Both the position numbers and the translations under genes were made by a program. Below are positions 45,973-56,544 of a stretch of 64,000 bases of DNA, piece after piece; the first letter of the stretch is position 1; every line of letters begins with the position of its first letter. The notes beneath the pieces were generated by a model that was not told where the DNA came from, did not search any database, and saw nothing but the letters and a program-made list of their open reading frames with translations. This DNA comes from Malania oleifera (Eukaryota > Streptophyta > Magnoliopsida > Santalales > Ximeniaceae), in NCBI RefSeq assembly GCF_029873635.1, contig NC_080423.1, positions 89,139,191-89,203,190 of the forward strand, read 5' to 3'.

Positions 45973-48900
45973 ATGGCACCAGGAGGCCGTCGTTGCCAAC
46001 TTCATTCCATGCTGTCGACTACATCATCACACGAGGTTGATCCGGTAGCCTGGAGACCAGTGGAGCACGTCAGTTGTGTTGCAGCACCATCATTGTCTAA
46101 GCCATCCGGACCTCGGCCAGACATGGATACCACTGATGCAACTGACACACAAGGTGAGTTGCCGACCATGATAAGCAATGTTGGTAAGGTTACGATTAAT
46201 TTATTTACATTTCAACTATTAATGGCTATTCATGTGTATAATTATAATGTTGTTCTTAATTTAACTCTTCTTTCAGCATTTACATCTACGGTAAGGTCAG
46301 GCTGTGGTGCATCAAAGAACATGGTGCTGAAGACGTACCTGGAGAGGACTAAGCAACGGATTCAGATCGACATTCCTACAAGCTACACGGCCCCACTTAA
46401 TGATTGGTGCATAGCGTGGACCTGCGAGCTCGGCATTATATGCCGACAGTATACACTAGTCACCGCCTTCAACTGGCCGCAGGTGACTCAGGAGCAGCGC
46501 ATGGTTCTTTGCATGTGCATTTTGGTAAGTAATCCCAAACCTTTTTTTTTTTTTTTTTGCTTTTTTACTTTTAATATACTAGTCAGTTAACAATTGTCTA
46601 ACATTCTAATTGTATTACCTACGAAGGAGGAGTTCGATATGGAAATTCTTGAGGCTAACCATGTGAAAAGGGCGGTGGACATCCAATTGTGCAGTAAATT
46701 TAAGAGCTATTGCTCGAAAATGCACGAGCATTTTCGGGCAATGGGAGATCAGGTAGAAGCACGCCCATACGATAAGATATCCCAAGAGGATTGGGAGGTT
46801 GTGTGTTGCCATTTCCGCGACCCACACTATCTAGTGATGTGTTTGTATTATAATCACTACTTTTTTCACATTGATGTCACTAATAAAAATTCATTACATC
46901 TATTTCGTAGGCTATATGTGAAACAAATGCTGCAAACCGCAACAAACTCCCTACGACGCATTGTGGTGGGTCGAGGTTATTCATAAATCAACGAAGGGTA
47001 ATTACTATATATAAAACTATTTGACCATTACATGACTTAATATTAATGATGTCTTATATGATAATGTAGCGTGATCTCGAGACTGACGCAGAGGAGCAGC
47101 TGCCGGATCTTTATCAAAGAACACACCAACGACGATCGGGGGAGTTGTGCAAAGGTGCGCAGGGCAAACATGTAAGTCAAAGAAAATATTTTGTTGACCT
47201 TATAGGTCACGCCCAGTTTTTATTAATGACAAATACTCATTGTGTCTAATGGGTGTTTGAGGCTTTGTGCAAGAACTTAAATTGACAAATCGTAATGCAC
47301 ATGGACAGAGTGAAGCTTGAAGACCAAATTTCTATTGAAGACCCCATTTTTCATGTTATATTATAATTCATTCATGTAAAGGGTCTGTAATAGTAATTAG
47401 GTCCTTTTGTATGTAATAATCACACACCCCACATGCATGGTTAAATACGTAAGCTCATAATGCAAATGACTTTAGGACCAACACTGAATTTTTTTGGTGT
47501 CGTCAAAAGGACCCAAAAATGACCCTAGCACACTCACCATTGCACCTATGAATGTTAGGCACTTGAATAGGGTGTTTGTGAACCAAAATAGGACCGAAAT
47601 GCACAATTTGTGCCCTTTCGGTCGACTGACCTTGGCAGTTCATTCTGTCCCGGTCAACCAAAATCGGTATGGGTCAACCGGTTGACCACAGTTTGGTCAA
47701 CCGAGCCATGACAGGTCATTTGACCCTGGTCAATCGAAACCTCCTGAGGTCAACATTTTGACTACCTGGTCGACCGAGCCCAAATTGCATTGCAACTGTC
47801 TGGCCAATCGAGGGTCCTCGGGAGAAATCCCAACTGTTTGGTCGACCAAATCACCCAGTTCAAAATAGCCTAGTCGACTTAACCTTGATAAAATGGAAAA
47901 ATGGCCTCGGACATGCACTTTCGGTTGACTGAGACCCAAGTTCAAAATATCCTGGTCAACCGAGCCATATGAACTTCGGTCGACCAAACTTGTCCTAGTC
48001 GACCGGGCCTCTCGGGTTGCTGTAAACTTTTACCGTGGTTAATAATTTTAAAATGGGGTTAAAATGGCTAATACATCATTAAACTTTTCTAATAATCCCG
48101 GTTATGTCCCCAATGGTTATATTTCATGGGGTGTCTATGTATACCCTTTTGTTGGCCTAATGAGGCTTACAATTCTTATTTTGATGATAACAAATAAAAT
48201 GATATGTTTAACATGTTTCAAGCAAAAGTTTTTCAGGAAAACAGTAAAGCTCAAAGTGTAAAAGGAAGTTTATGAATTACACAGAATCCTTGCAGAATAC
48301 AAAGAAAGGCTTATGGGTTATGAAAAGCATGAAAAACAAAAGTTATACTGTCAAAAGCTCAAAAGAAAGATTGCAACCACAAAGCTTATGGAATAACACA
48401 TTTGAAGACTGAAAGAGTTATATTAAGGATATTCTAAAAATGTAAGTACTTCAAGGTTAAACTCAAATATAAAGTGGTTTGAAGCTTATAGAAAATCAAA
48501 AATATTTTTTTTAACATATACACTCTAAAAAGTTTTTTTTTTTCAATAAATAAAAAGGACTTAAGAAGAAAAGATTTTCTGAAAAAATGAAAGGCCAGAC
48601 GACTGCCACATTAAGAAAATGATTTCTCACAAAGTCGGTAGCTAGACAGGCGACTGCCTAACTAGCCAGATGCCTGCATGAACAAGTCAGGCGACTGCCT
48701 TGGTTCTGGCAGGCGACTGCTTGCATTCTGTGTTGAGAGTTGCTCTATAATAGGCGACTGCCAAGTCATGGCAGGCAACTGCCACTTGAACGTTGGCAAT
48801 AAATTTCTCAACGAGAAGATTTTTTGAACCACGTTTTTGAATATATTCATTTCAAAATATTTGGAAATGAATTTTAGAAATCTTTAGGAGTAATGGATGG

Positions 48901-51742
48901 TTTCTAAAGCCTCTATAAATAGTCTTAATTTCAAAAATTTTTTTAAAAAAAAAAAAAGGTAGAGAGAACATTGATGAAATATCCGAAAGAGTTTTGAAAT
49001 TGAGAAATCTTCTAAAGTTTCCAGATCTAGCGATTTTCAACAAAATTTCTGATCCAGAAATATTCAATGGCTTTTAGATCAAAGTAAGTTTTCAAAGGTT
49101 TTAGATTGACCGATCTTCAAGTGTTCAAAATCTTATGTTTCAAAGGATCTAAAATTCTTTCAAGGTTAAATCTCTAATCTGAAATTGTTTTACATTTTGA
49201 AGCAAAGTTTTCCAACAATCAGAATCTTTCATTTTCTTTGGAAAATTATTTGGTAATTCATACTAAGTATTAAGCTTGAAATTTCTTATATTTAAATTAC
49301 TTTGAGGTATAAAGTGAGCTGATCGTTGTACTAATTCACTTTGTTGTGAGAGTTCTCTTTTGTACACAAATTTCTTTATTATCTTTCTTAAACGATTCAA
49401 AATTGTTGAGTCGTTGAACTGAATAAAGGGTTATTATTTGGAGTGGCGGGCTCTAGCCTAATCGAAGGAGTGTGTTGTAAATTGGTATTGTTCCACCAGG
49501 TAACGAAACTGATATAGTGGAATCCTTTGGTGGTTTTGCCAAAGGCAAGGATGTAGGCTGGGTTGAAGCCGAACCTCGTAAAAATTCTTGTCTCTTTCTT
49601 TCTACTTTATTTTACATACTCTACTTGCTGTTGTTATAAGATTTATAAGTGCAGGTTGCAGGATCTAAATTGAGAAGGATACAGAGGTACTTGATAAATA
49701 GAAAGTACGTTTTGATTAATTGTTTGCGGAAACCCAAAAGGAGAGTATGTTGATTAATCTGCGGAAATATTAATCAAGTAAAGTGTATAATAAAAAGACT
49801 ACAGGGAAAGCAACGAAAGCTTAAATATTTTTGATTGATTGATTTCATTGATTGAATTATAATTTTAAATTTCAGCTTTCTTAAGTGTGGTTATTGTTAT
49901 TATATATTTTTTCTGGGTTATTAAAATCAGTAAAAATCATTAAAATTTAAAAAGTATCCAATTCACCCCCCCCCCTCTCTTTGAAAGCTATTCTTCATTT
50001 CACCCTTCATTTGGGATTATTAGTAATAGATTAGCATATTTGATTAGGGAAAATTCTTTGAAAATCGAAAAACCTATAATACTCATTTTTCATACTAAAA
50101 CAACTCATACTTACCTTCTCCTATTGCTCATACTCTTTGGATTGAGTGTTTATTTTTACAGGTTTGCTCTCCCATTTGTATTTGATTGATTTGATTTTAA
50201 CAAGAGCTAAACCAGAGTATTCTTAAGGGGCTTTGTTCATAAGCCTATCTTAAGAAGACTGGCCTAAGCTTCTGAGTATTGCATTTGTGTTGCAATATCT
50301 TAGGAAGTTTGTATTTGTCTTTGTGTTGCAAAAAACTCTTTCAAAACATACTCAAATATCTTGTGTGATTTATATTGATATATCTTTGAGAAGATATTTG
50401 TGTTTGTAATATAGATCTTTGTTGCAATATCTATTTGCATATCATTTGCTGAATACAAAGACTATACATCTTTTGCAAACCAAGCATATACGTCATCTAC
50501 TATTTACGTGATTGATATATCCCTCAAACTGATACATTTGAAACTTGCTTCACATCTTTGTGTGAATTTTTTGATTGAATATCTTGTGATACAAAGATTG
50601 CTTATTGATACTCTCATGCACTCATTACACTGATAGAAAATACATTTGAGAGTTGAAATACTAGGCCACACTGAGCTTACATATTAAATCATCTTGTGGT
50701 GTATGTGAATGAGCGCATCAGGGTACATATCTGCTTTACACGAAAGCACAATCACTGTACCGATATTATTTGATTGCAAATACTGTTGTATTTCTAGACA
50801 CGGGGCTGAAAAGGGAGACTGGCCCTTTGAAATAGTCCCGGATTGGCTTAGACCCGGTTAGGAAAGTTAGGTGCGCCATTCTGTTAAGGCGTGTAGGTTG
50901 AGGTCAGCCCCGCTAATTGACCTGGTTGTAAAGGTTGAGATCAGCCCTGTGCTAATTAACCTGGTTGTAATCGGTGCCGCTCCATCCCTAAATGAGCCAT
51001 TAGTGGAATCCTCTAACTTGCGAGCTAGAGGCGGGGACGTAGGCACAGTTGACCGAACCTGATAACATATCATGTGTTTGTTTATATTTTCGCACTCTAT
51101 ATTTACTACACGTGTATGTTATGGTGTGAATGATGCACATGATTTAAATTTACGTACATTATATCTACTTACACATTTTGGATTGTATAGAATGATCCTA
51201 GGTAGCTAAATCATATTGATTTCTAATTTAACCTAGGAGAAAAGTTTGAAATTCCAATTCACCCCCCCTCTTGGGAATACAGCAATTCTAACATATTTAT
51301 TTTATTACTTGATTCAAAACATCTAAGTTGTATTCTTACTTCTTTTTATCATTTTCATGACTAAAATTAGGCACGAATGGTCAAGCTGAGGGATGCACAT
51401 GTTTTAGAGGCAAGTCAGAAAATGCCTGATTTCCATATAACTACTCAGGTGCTTAGAGAACAAACGGGGGGCTGGGTGAAAGGTCTTGGAAGTGGATACA
51501 TCGCCCCAATAGCATCATCATCTATGGGTGCGGCGGCTCGTGCAGACATGGAACGGGCGCGTCGAGACGCCGAGTCTTGTGCAGAGGAGATGGTTCGACC
51601 GATGCATACGGAGGAAATGGAGAACCAGGAATTGAAAGACACGATGTCCACCATTGTAGTGGAGAACCATGAATTGAAACACACGGTATCCACCATTGTA
51701 GTGGAGAACCAGCAATTGAAACACACGGTGTCCAACTTTTGA
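45973..51742 (+). CDS. CACTA TnpA-like protein, Transposase_24 (Ptta/En/Spm) family, six exons
   Basis: My exon model is 45973-46153, 46277-46524, 46627-46833, 46911-46997, 47070-47171 and 51371-51742, giving 398 aa. All introns are GT-AG and all junctions keep one frame. Exon 2 gives TYLERTKQRIQIDIP and NDWCIAWTCELGIICRQY. Exon 3 gives EEFDMEI, KRAVDIQLCSKFKSY, ISQEDWEVVCCHFRDPHYL. Exon 4 gives NAANRNKLPTTHCGGSRLF. Exon 5 gives LPDLYQRTHQRRSGEL. Exon 6 gives the GGWVKGLGSGYIAP block, then a three-fold ENQELKHTVSTIVV coiled-coil repeat. The GGS and GLG.G blocks are hallmarks of this family, whose members bind subterminal repeats. Intron 5 is 4.2 kb because a solo LTR sits in it. The stop at 51740 may be premature: the same frame continues 21 codons to 51805. 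The upstream TTGCAG at 45966 could be an acceptor for an earlier exon. Confidence 0.75.
47192..51293 (+). mobile_element. Solo LTR, family F1 copy B, in the last TnpA intron
   Basis: Starts TGTTGACCTTATAGG and ends CAATTCTAACA, with perfect target duplications TATTT at 47187-47191 and 51294-51298. It is about 2.2 kb once the nested LTR at 48150-50002 is removed. U3 has many GGTCGACCGA near-palindromes (47600-48005). A TATA-like CTATGTATAC (48135-48144) lies just before the nested insertion. Its hairpin (51032-51061) is weaker here. The C-rich 3' block is at about 51255-51271. Confidence 0.9.
48150..50002 (+). mobile_element. Solo LTR, family F4, nested in LTR F1 copy B
   Basis: Starts TGTTGGCCTAATGAGG and ends TTCATTTCA, with the same layout as 34143-35884. 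Target duplication CCCTT is at 48144-48148 and 50003-50007; one extra T (48149) before the left end makes the boundary uncertain by a base. It has CAGGCGACTGCC motifs at 48594-48790, TATA at 48912-48921 and a hairpin at 49546-49578 (one mismatch in the outer stem, inner GGCT/AGCC intact). Confidence 0.85.
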
Positions 51743-51997
51743 GCCCATCTAGAAGCCATGATGATTAGGCAAGCGCAGTTCGAACAAATGATGCGTCAAT
51801 CTTGACCAGATGATGTGGGTAGCTCTGCTCATTAGAAGGTATGTAAAACATAATTTGAACTGCATGCTGGTAGCTTTATTAGTTGTTTAATTGTATTTAT
51901 ATGCAGAATTGTGAATTATTGGGAGATACTGGAACTTTATTGATTGTGTTGTCAATTTAATTATTCCCAAGAAACCTCAACTCAATCTATCACATCA
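51743..51997 (+). other. 3' part of the TnpA-like gene
   Basis: The reading frame of exon 6 continues after the TGA at 51740 as AHLEAMMIRQAQFEQMMRQS and stops at 51803-51805, which suggests the earlier stop is a recent nonsense change. GT at about 51839 after a second stop suggests a 3' UTR intron donor. No other feature was seen. Confidence 0.45.
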
Positions 51998-52478
51998 ACA
52001 TCACATAATCTAAGTAACAATTTCATGCACAACCCAAGCAGCATCAAGAATGCTTGAGAAGCAACCTTCTGGGCAAAACTAGAAAACCTTAGTTAAATTG
52101 TCTTCTAACTTTTTCCTAGTAATATTTTCTTGATGGATGGTATTATGTTATATGAACTGTATATTGAACTACTTGAATACATGCTTGTGTTGAATGCCAA
52201 CTACATAATTGATGTAGTATATTGTGAATTGCATGCTGGTAGTGGATTTAGGTTGTTGCATGCTTGAAATGTTTTATTTTGTGAAAACAACAATGTTTCA
52301 GGTACAGGTTCTATAGAAAAATTTCCAATTTATCAACAACATGTTGCCGAAATTTCGTTAAATTTTTTTTAAAGAAAAACCATGTACAATGATAATTATG
52401 ATAAAATTAATGTTAAAATATTTTTGAAAGGATGAGTGAAAGTTAAACGAAAATTCATTTCATTAATTCCTAAATTTG
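51998..52478 (+). repeat. Direct repeat, copy 1 (about 480 bp)
   Basis: Starts ATCACATAATCTAAGTAAC and includes AATGCTTGAGAAGCAACCTT, a GAACTACTTGAATACATGCTTG phrase and a GTGAAAGTTAAACG phrase. The second copy is at 52971-53452. They are similar throughout but diverged, so the duplication is old. Non-coding and internal to the CACTA right arm. Confidence 0.8.
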
Positions 52479-52970
52479 GGATTGTTGTTTTGATATTTTT
52501 GTTTGCTTGTGCTGACATTTGTGTTCTTGATTAATGACAATATAGTTTATATTAAAAAAATTAAAGCATTACTATGGCCTTCAGTTGGTGCATGTTTTCA
52601 TGCTATTTGACCTATCTGCATCATCAATTATATCACTTTCAACAAATTAGCGGCACTATACCAAAACCTTATTAAATCAACCTGATGACATGATACTATG
52701 ATCAAGGAGGATTATTTCTACGTCCATCCGCAGCCTGAAGAAAGTAGTCAGATAATCTTAATTTTAAAACACCAAGGAATTTTCATCTGACCCCTATGGT
52801 GCAAAAAATTGTGACCTAGCATTTAAATGTATGGGACTAAAATACAGAGAGTTAATTCATTATTTTACAAGAGAACAAACAGGAGACAATATGCTTACAT
52901 CAATATCACTACTTAGAAGATAAATCCCTATCTTAAATGACCTAAAAACTTCTACCTGTAAACCAGCAGC

Positions 52971-53452
52971 AACATCACAGAATCTAAGTAACAACTTCAT
53001 GCACAACCCAAGTTGCATAAAAAATGCTTGAGAAGCAACCTTCTGGAAAAAACTAGAAAACCTTAGTTCAATTGTGTTTTAACCTTTTCTTGGTAATATT
53101 TTCTTGATAGATGGTATTATGTGAAATGAATTGTATATTGAACTACTGAAATACATGCTTGTGTTGAACGCCAACTACATAGCTGATGCAGTACATTGTG
53201 AATTGCATGCTAGTAGTGGATTTAGGTTGTTGTCTGCTTGAAATGTTTTATTTTGTGAAAACAACCATGTTTCAAGTACAAGTTTTATGGAAAAATGTCC
53301 AATTTACAGACAGCATGCTGCCGAAATTTCGTTAAAATTTTTCTAAAAAAAAAACCATGTGTAAAGATAATTATGATAAAATGAATGTTAACATATTTTT
53401 GAAAGGATGGGTGAAAGTTAAACGAAAAGTCATTTCATTAAACCCTAAATTT
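52971..53452 (+). repeat. Direct repeat, copy 2 (about 480 bp)
   Basis: Same order of blocks as 51998-52478. The 490 bp between the copies is unrelated AT-rich DNA with no gene. Confidence 0.8.
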
Positions 53453-53917
53453 GCATCTATTAACATTCATGGCATATCATTTGCTTTTAACTATAGATAA
53501 GCATTATCATTTGTCCGCCACCAAGGATATTCTATTTTGAGAACAAGTTAAAGTGTTTACGTGCGTGATTTGATGCATGCAATTGTATATATTTATATGT
53601 ACGTCATTCACATTCATTTAAATTATTCGTTTAGGATTGAAAATTATTGTATGGCGCACTCTCTATATTTTTCTTCTTGATTCTACTGAGCGTCAACTCT
53701 CCATTTGTAACTAATTTTTTGTAGTGGCTATAGGTGACAAGCTGCTCCGGCAGCAACTAGGCAGCGACAGTAGTGGCCTTCCGATAAATTGCACGTAGCA
53801 GGATGGGTTGCAGGATGGAAGTGCGAGGAATAGGAATTTTGGATGCACGAGATTTTGTGTGAAGGGAGTAGTGGGGATATTTGGGGAAGTTTTTAGGGTC
53901 AATTTAGAAAACTATAA
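53453..53917 (+). other. CACTA right-arm spacer
   Basis: Non-coding. A short GC-richer stretch at 53730-53830 carries an unremarkable open frame on the minus strand. No gene could be supported. Confidence 0.4.
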
Positions 53918-54263
53918 CTAAAAGACCACTATTAGTGACAATTTTTTAAAACCGTCACCAAAATACCACTATTAATGATGGGCTAAAATCATCACTAATA
54001 ATAAACTATTAGCGATGAAAATTTTCATCATTAATATCCGAAAAGGCCTTATAAATATTTTCGCGCTGTTGTTATATCAAGAAAACCTTTGTTTAGTGAC
54101 GAAAGTATTAGTGACAAACCTGAAACTGTCACTAATAAACACTGATAATGCATGATTAGTGACGGATACAAGATTCTTCACTAATAGCACATTATTAGTA
54201 ACAAATTTTGAATTCGTAACTAATATTTTCACTACTAAAAAATGATATTTTTTTTTTATAGTA
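53918..54263 (+). repeat. CACTA right terminus and subterminal repeats
   Basis: Contains TATTAGTGACAATTTT, AAAACCGTCACCAAA, CATCACTAATAATAAAC and similar forms in both orientations, then TTCACTACTAAAAAATGATA and a T-run ending TATAGTA. The reverse complement matches the left terminus at 11714 in layout: CACTR, A-run, then TTTTAGTG. Confidence 0.7.
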
Positions 54264-54384
54264 ATAGCATGAATTAGAACTAGTCTTTCTACATGCATTA
54301 ATTAATAATTATGGGCCTTATGATGGCCCAATGATTCTAACTCATGACAGTTGGTTTTATTCATTAAGCATTAGTAACAAATAA
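54264..54384 (+). repeat. Right flank of CACTA, duplicated at 54572-54690
   Basis: Blocks ATAGCATG.ATTAG, CTACATGC.TTAATTAATAAT, GGGCCTTATGATGGCCC and TCTAACTCATGACAGTTGG recur in the same order at 54572-54690. The palindrome GGGCC..GGCCC is present in both. Confidence 0.75.
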
Positions 54385-54690
54385 ACTATCATCCTCACAT
54401 GTATTCCCATTGACATATATGCATAAGGCATGAAAATTGGGAACCAACATGCCTGGTCAGACTTTCGTACTTGATCGATGCATGACAGAATACCAAATCC
54501 ATATAAAATTATTTTAATTTTCTCCGTTTAAATAAATAAACTTGTTGACCATTTCATGCTTTTGGTTAAGTATAGCATGCATTAGGACTCTTTCCACATG
54601 CGCTAATTAATAATTACGGGCCTTATGATGGCCCTTAGTCAACGTTTCTATCTCATGACTGTTAGTTTTGTGCATCGTTCACAACTGGAT
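54385..54690 (+). repeat. Paralogous unoccupied CACTA insertion site
   Basis: The left part (54385-54574) matches the left flank of the CACTA element (11371-11713) and the right part (54572-54690) matches its right flank (54264-54384). Here they are joined without interruption at TTGGTTAAG-TATA-GCATGC. It is thus a tandem duplicate of the pre-insertion locus. Confidence 0.75.
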
Positions 54691-55025
54691 TGAAGCTAAG
54701 GCAGCAACTAATAATTCTTGTTGGGCGTGCTGGGATACAACTGCCATATAACTTGGCTAGCATGACTACACAACAGCAGCTGCTATTAATTAATTTATCT
54801 TAATATAATTAACTCCTAGCAGCCCATTTTACTTGATCAACAGGAGAACTATTAGAAAGGACTCCAATGGAACCTTTTATGTCATGTTTACTATGCAAAA
54901 TAAAATGGATTGAGAAATAATATAAGAAATTTTGAATAAAATATATAAAATTTTGATTTATTCCACATTTATATGATGCACTTATATATAATTTTCCATC
55001 AATTTATTTGATTTTTTTCCGGAGC
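54691..55025. other. Intergenic sequence, nothing identified
   Basis: AT-rich, with no gene or repeat recognised. Confidence 0.4.
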
Positions 55026-55040
55026 ACACTCGCCCTAGTT

Positions 55041-55401
55041 TTTTTTTTTTTTTTTAAAAGAAGGGCGACACATCCATTTATTTATTAATAAACCCTCACT
55101 TCTAGCGGAGGAATACCGTGGTTACAAGACAAGTAATAAGAGATTACAAAAGACAAAACTTAATAGGTCTCCCAAAAAACAACACCAACATCCAGCCAAA
55201 AATAGAGTTATAAGTCCAAACAAAACAAAACAAAACAAGAACCTACAAAACAAATCTAACGTAACAAAAAAAATAAAAGATAAATAACATAAAACATAAA
55301 CCAATACCAATAGGAAATCAGCTAAACATATCTTATATAAGCCGTACTCATCTTCTACAGTTTATACAAACCATTGATAACTCTAGGGAGTTATCAGCTA
55401 A
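55041..55401 (-). mobile_element. Poly(A) retroposon with 15-bp target duplication (SINE or 5'-truncated LINE)
   Basis: ACACTCGCCCTAGTT occurs exactly at 55026-55040 and 55402-55416. On the minus strand the insert is 361 bp and ends in a run of about 15 A (the T-run at 55041-55055), preceded by GTGAGGGTTTATTAATAAAT. Long variable duplications plus poly(A) indicate target-primed reverse transcription. It contains no intact protein. An internal TTTTGTTTTGTTTTGTTTTG run is present (as AAAAC repeats near 55218-55238). Confidence 0.8.
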
Positions 55402-55416
55402 ACACTCGCCCTAGTT

Positions 55417-55865
55417 GAATGGAAAGTAGTTCATATTTCATTATATACTTCTTTTTATCTTTCCCAAAATTTATTCTCAAGACTTTTAATATCAAAGTCA
55501 TAAATTTTAACTTCTTTAAAGAACAAATAACTTATTGGTATAATTATTGAAACAACCATGAAATTGCTTGTGTCAATGATGACGGGGAGAGGTATTAGGG
55601 AGACATACAAAGATGTCTCCTAAAATTTTTTCCCATCAATGGAATATTATTATTAGTGAGTAGTAGTTAATTAATTGCATATCTTTACTATGTAAAATAA
55701 TTCTACCTAACTTGATGATGATGAAACAGTAATTTTAAGTGGTAATTTATTACTTATTCATAAACATCAAAATTTGTACCTTGTTAATTTTAAATGATAA
55801 ATAATGAAGTAGATATGCGTGGGCTACATATTGACGACTATTGAAATGATTATAAGATCCTATTG

Positions 55866-55907
<42 letters not shown>

Positions 55908-56500
55908 ATATGTAGTAATTAAAAAATGAAACGAGGAAAAGCTAATGATGAAATGAGTGACATGATAATTAAAACTCATATTTCCTTACAGGTAAATTTT
56001 GTACTCTACTTATTCCTTTTTTGTTGTTGGTATAGGACTTTCATAACACTTAGTTAAGTAGCATATACGTCTTCTTAAATATATGTTTGGTCCAACAAAA
56101 TATCAAATCTGGGATATCCCAGAGTTGATAGTTCTTAATTGCTTGTTTTATACTCCAAATTATTGAAAGTATAGAATACATGTCCACAATTATCATTTGA
56201 CCAAACCATACTGTTTTGGTTGAAATACACATTTTATGAATTAAAATTAAGGGGAAAAAAAGCCCCCATGGTGACTTCTTAGACACAAAGTGCTGCAAGT
56301 GCAAGGCAACATGGAGGGCATTATTTTATAATTCCTCCCAAATTCCTACTTATTTCAAGTCGGACTAGTTGAAAATATTTTTGTTTTTCCCCAGCTTGCA
56401 TGCTCATGCTTTTTCTTTAATCCCAAACAAGCACTAGTTTCTTCGAAGTTGTCTTGTTGGCCGGGTCCAATAAGAGACGAAGTAATAATAGAATCGATCC
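55417..56500. other. Intergenic and distal promoter region of the peroxidase gene
   Basis: AT-rich DNA with (AT)n at about 55869-55901. No coding sequence or recognised repeat otherwise. Confidence 0.45.

Positions 56501-56501
<1 letters not shown>

Positions 56502-56544
<43 letters not shown>

Larger units (their letters stand above)
11714..54263 (+). mobile_element. CACTA (En/Spm-type) DNA transposon with nested insertions, about 42.5 kb
   Basis: The left end reads CATTGCAAAAAAAAAAGAAG then TTTTAGTGATG. The reverse complement of the right end reads TACTATAAAAAAAAAATA, then TTTTTTAGTAGTG. These are a degenerate CACTR-A(n) terminal inverted repeat followed by TTTTAGTG. Both ends are packed with direct and inverted GTGACGGT/ACCGTCAC subterminal repeats, as in plant CACTA elements. 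Flanking 3-bp sequences are CTA (11711-11713) and ATA (54264-54266). A paralogous unoccupied site (54385-54690) reads straight through at TTAAGTATAGCATGC, which fits an ATA target duplication. A Transposase_24-type gene lies inside in the expected place. Most of the length is retrotransposons inserted later. Confidence 0.7.
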
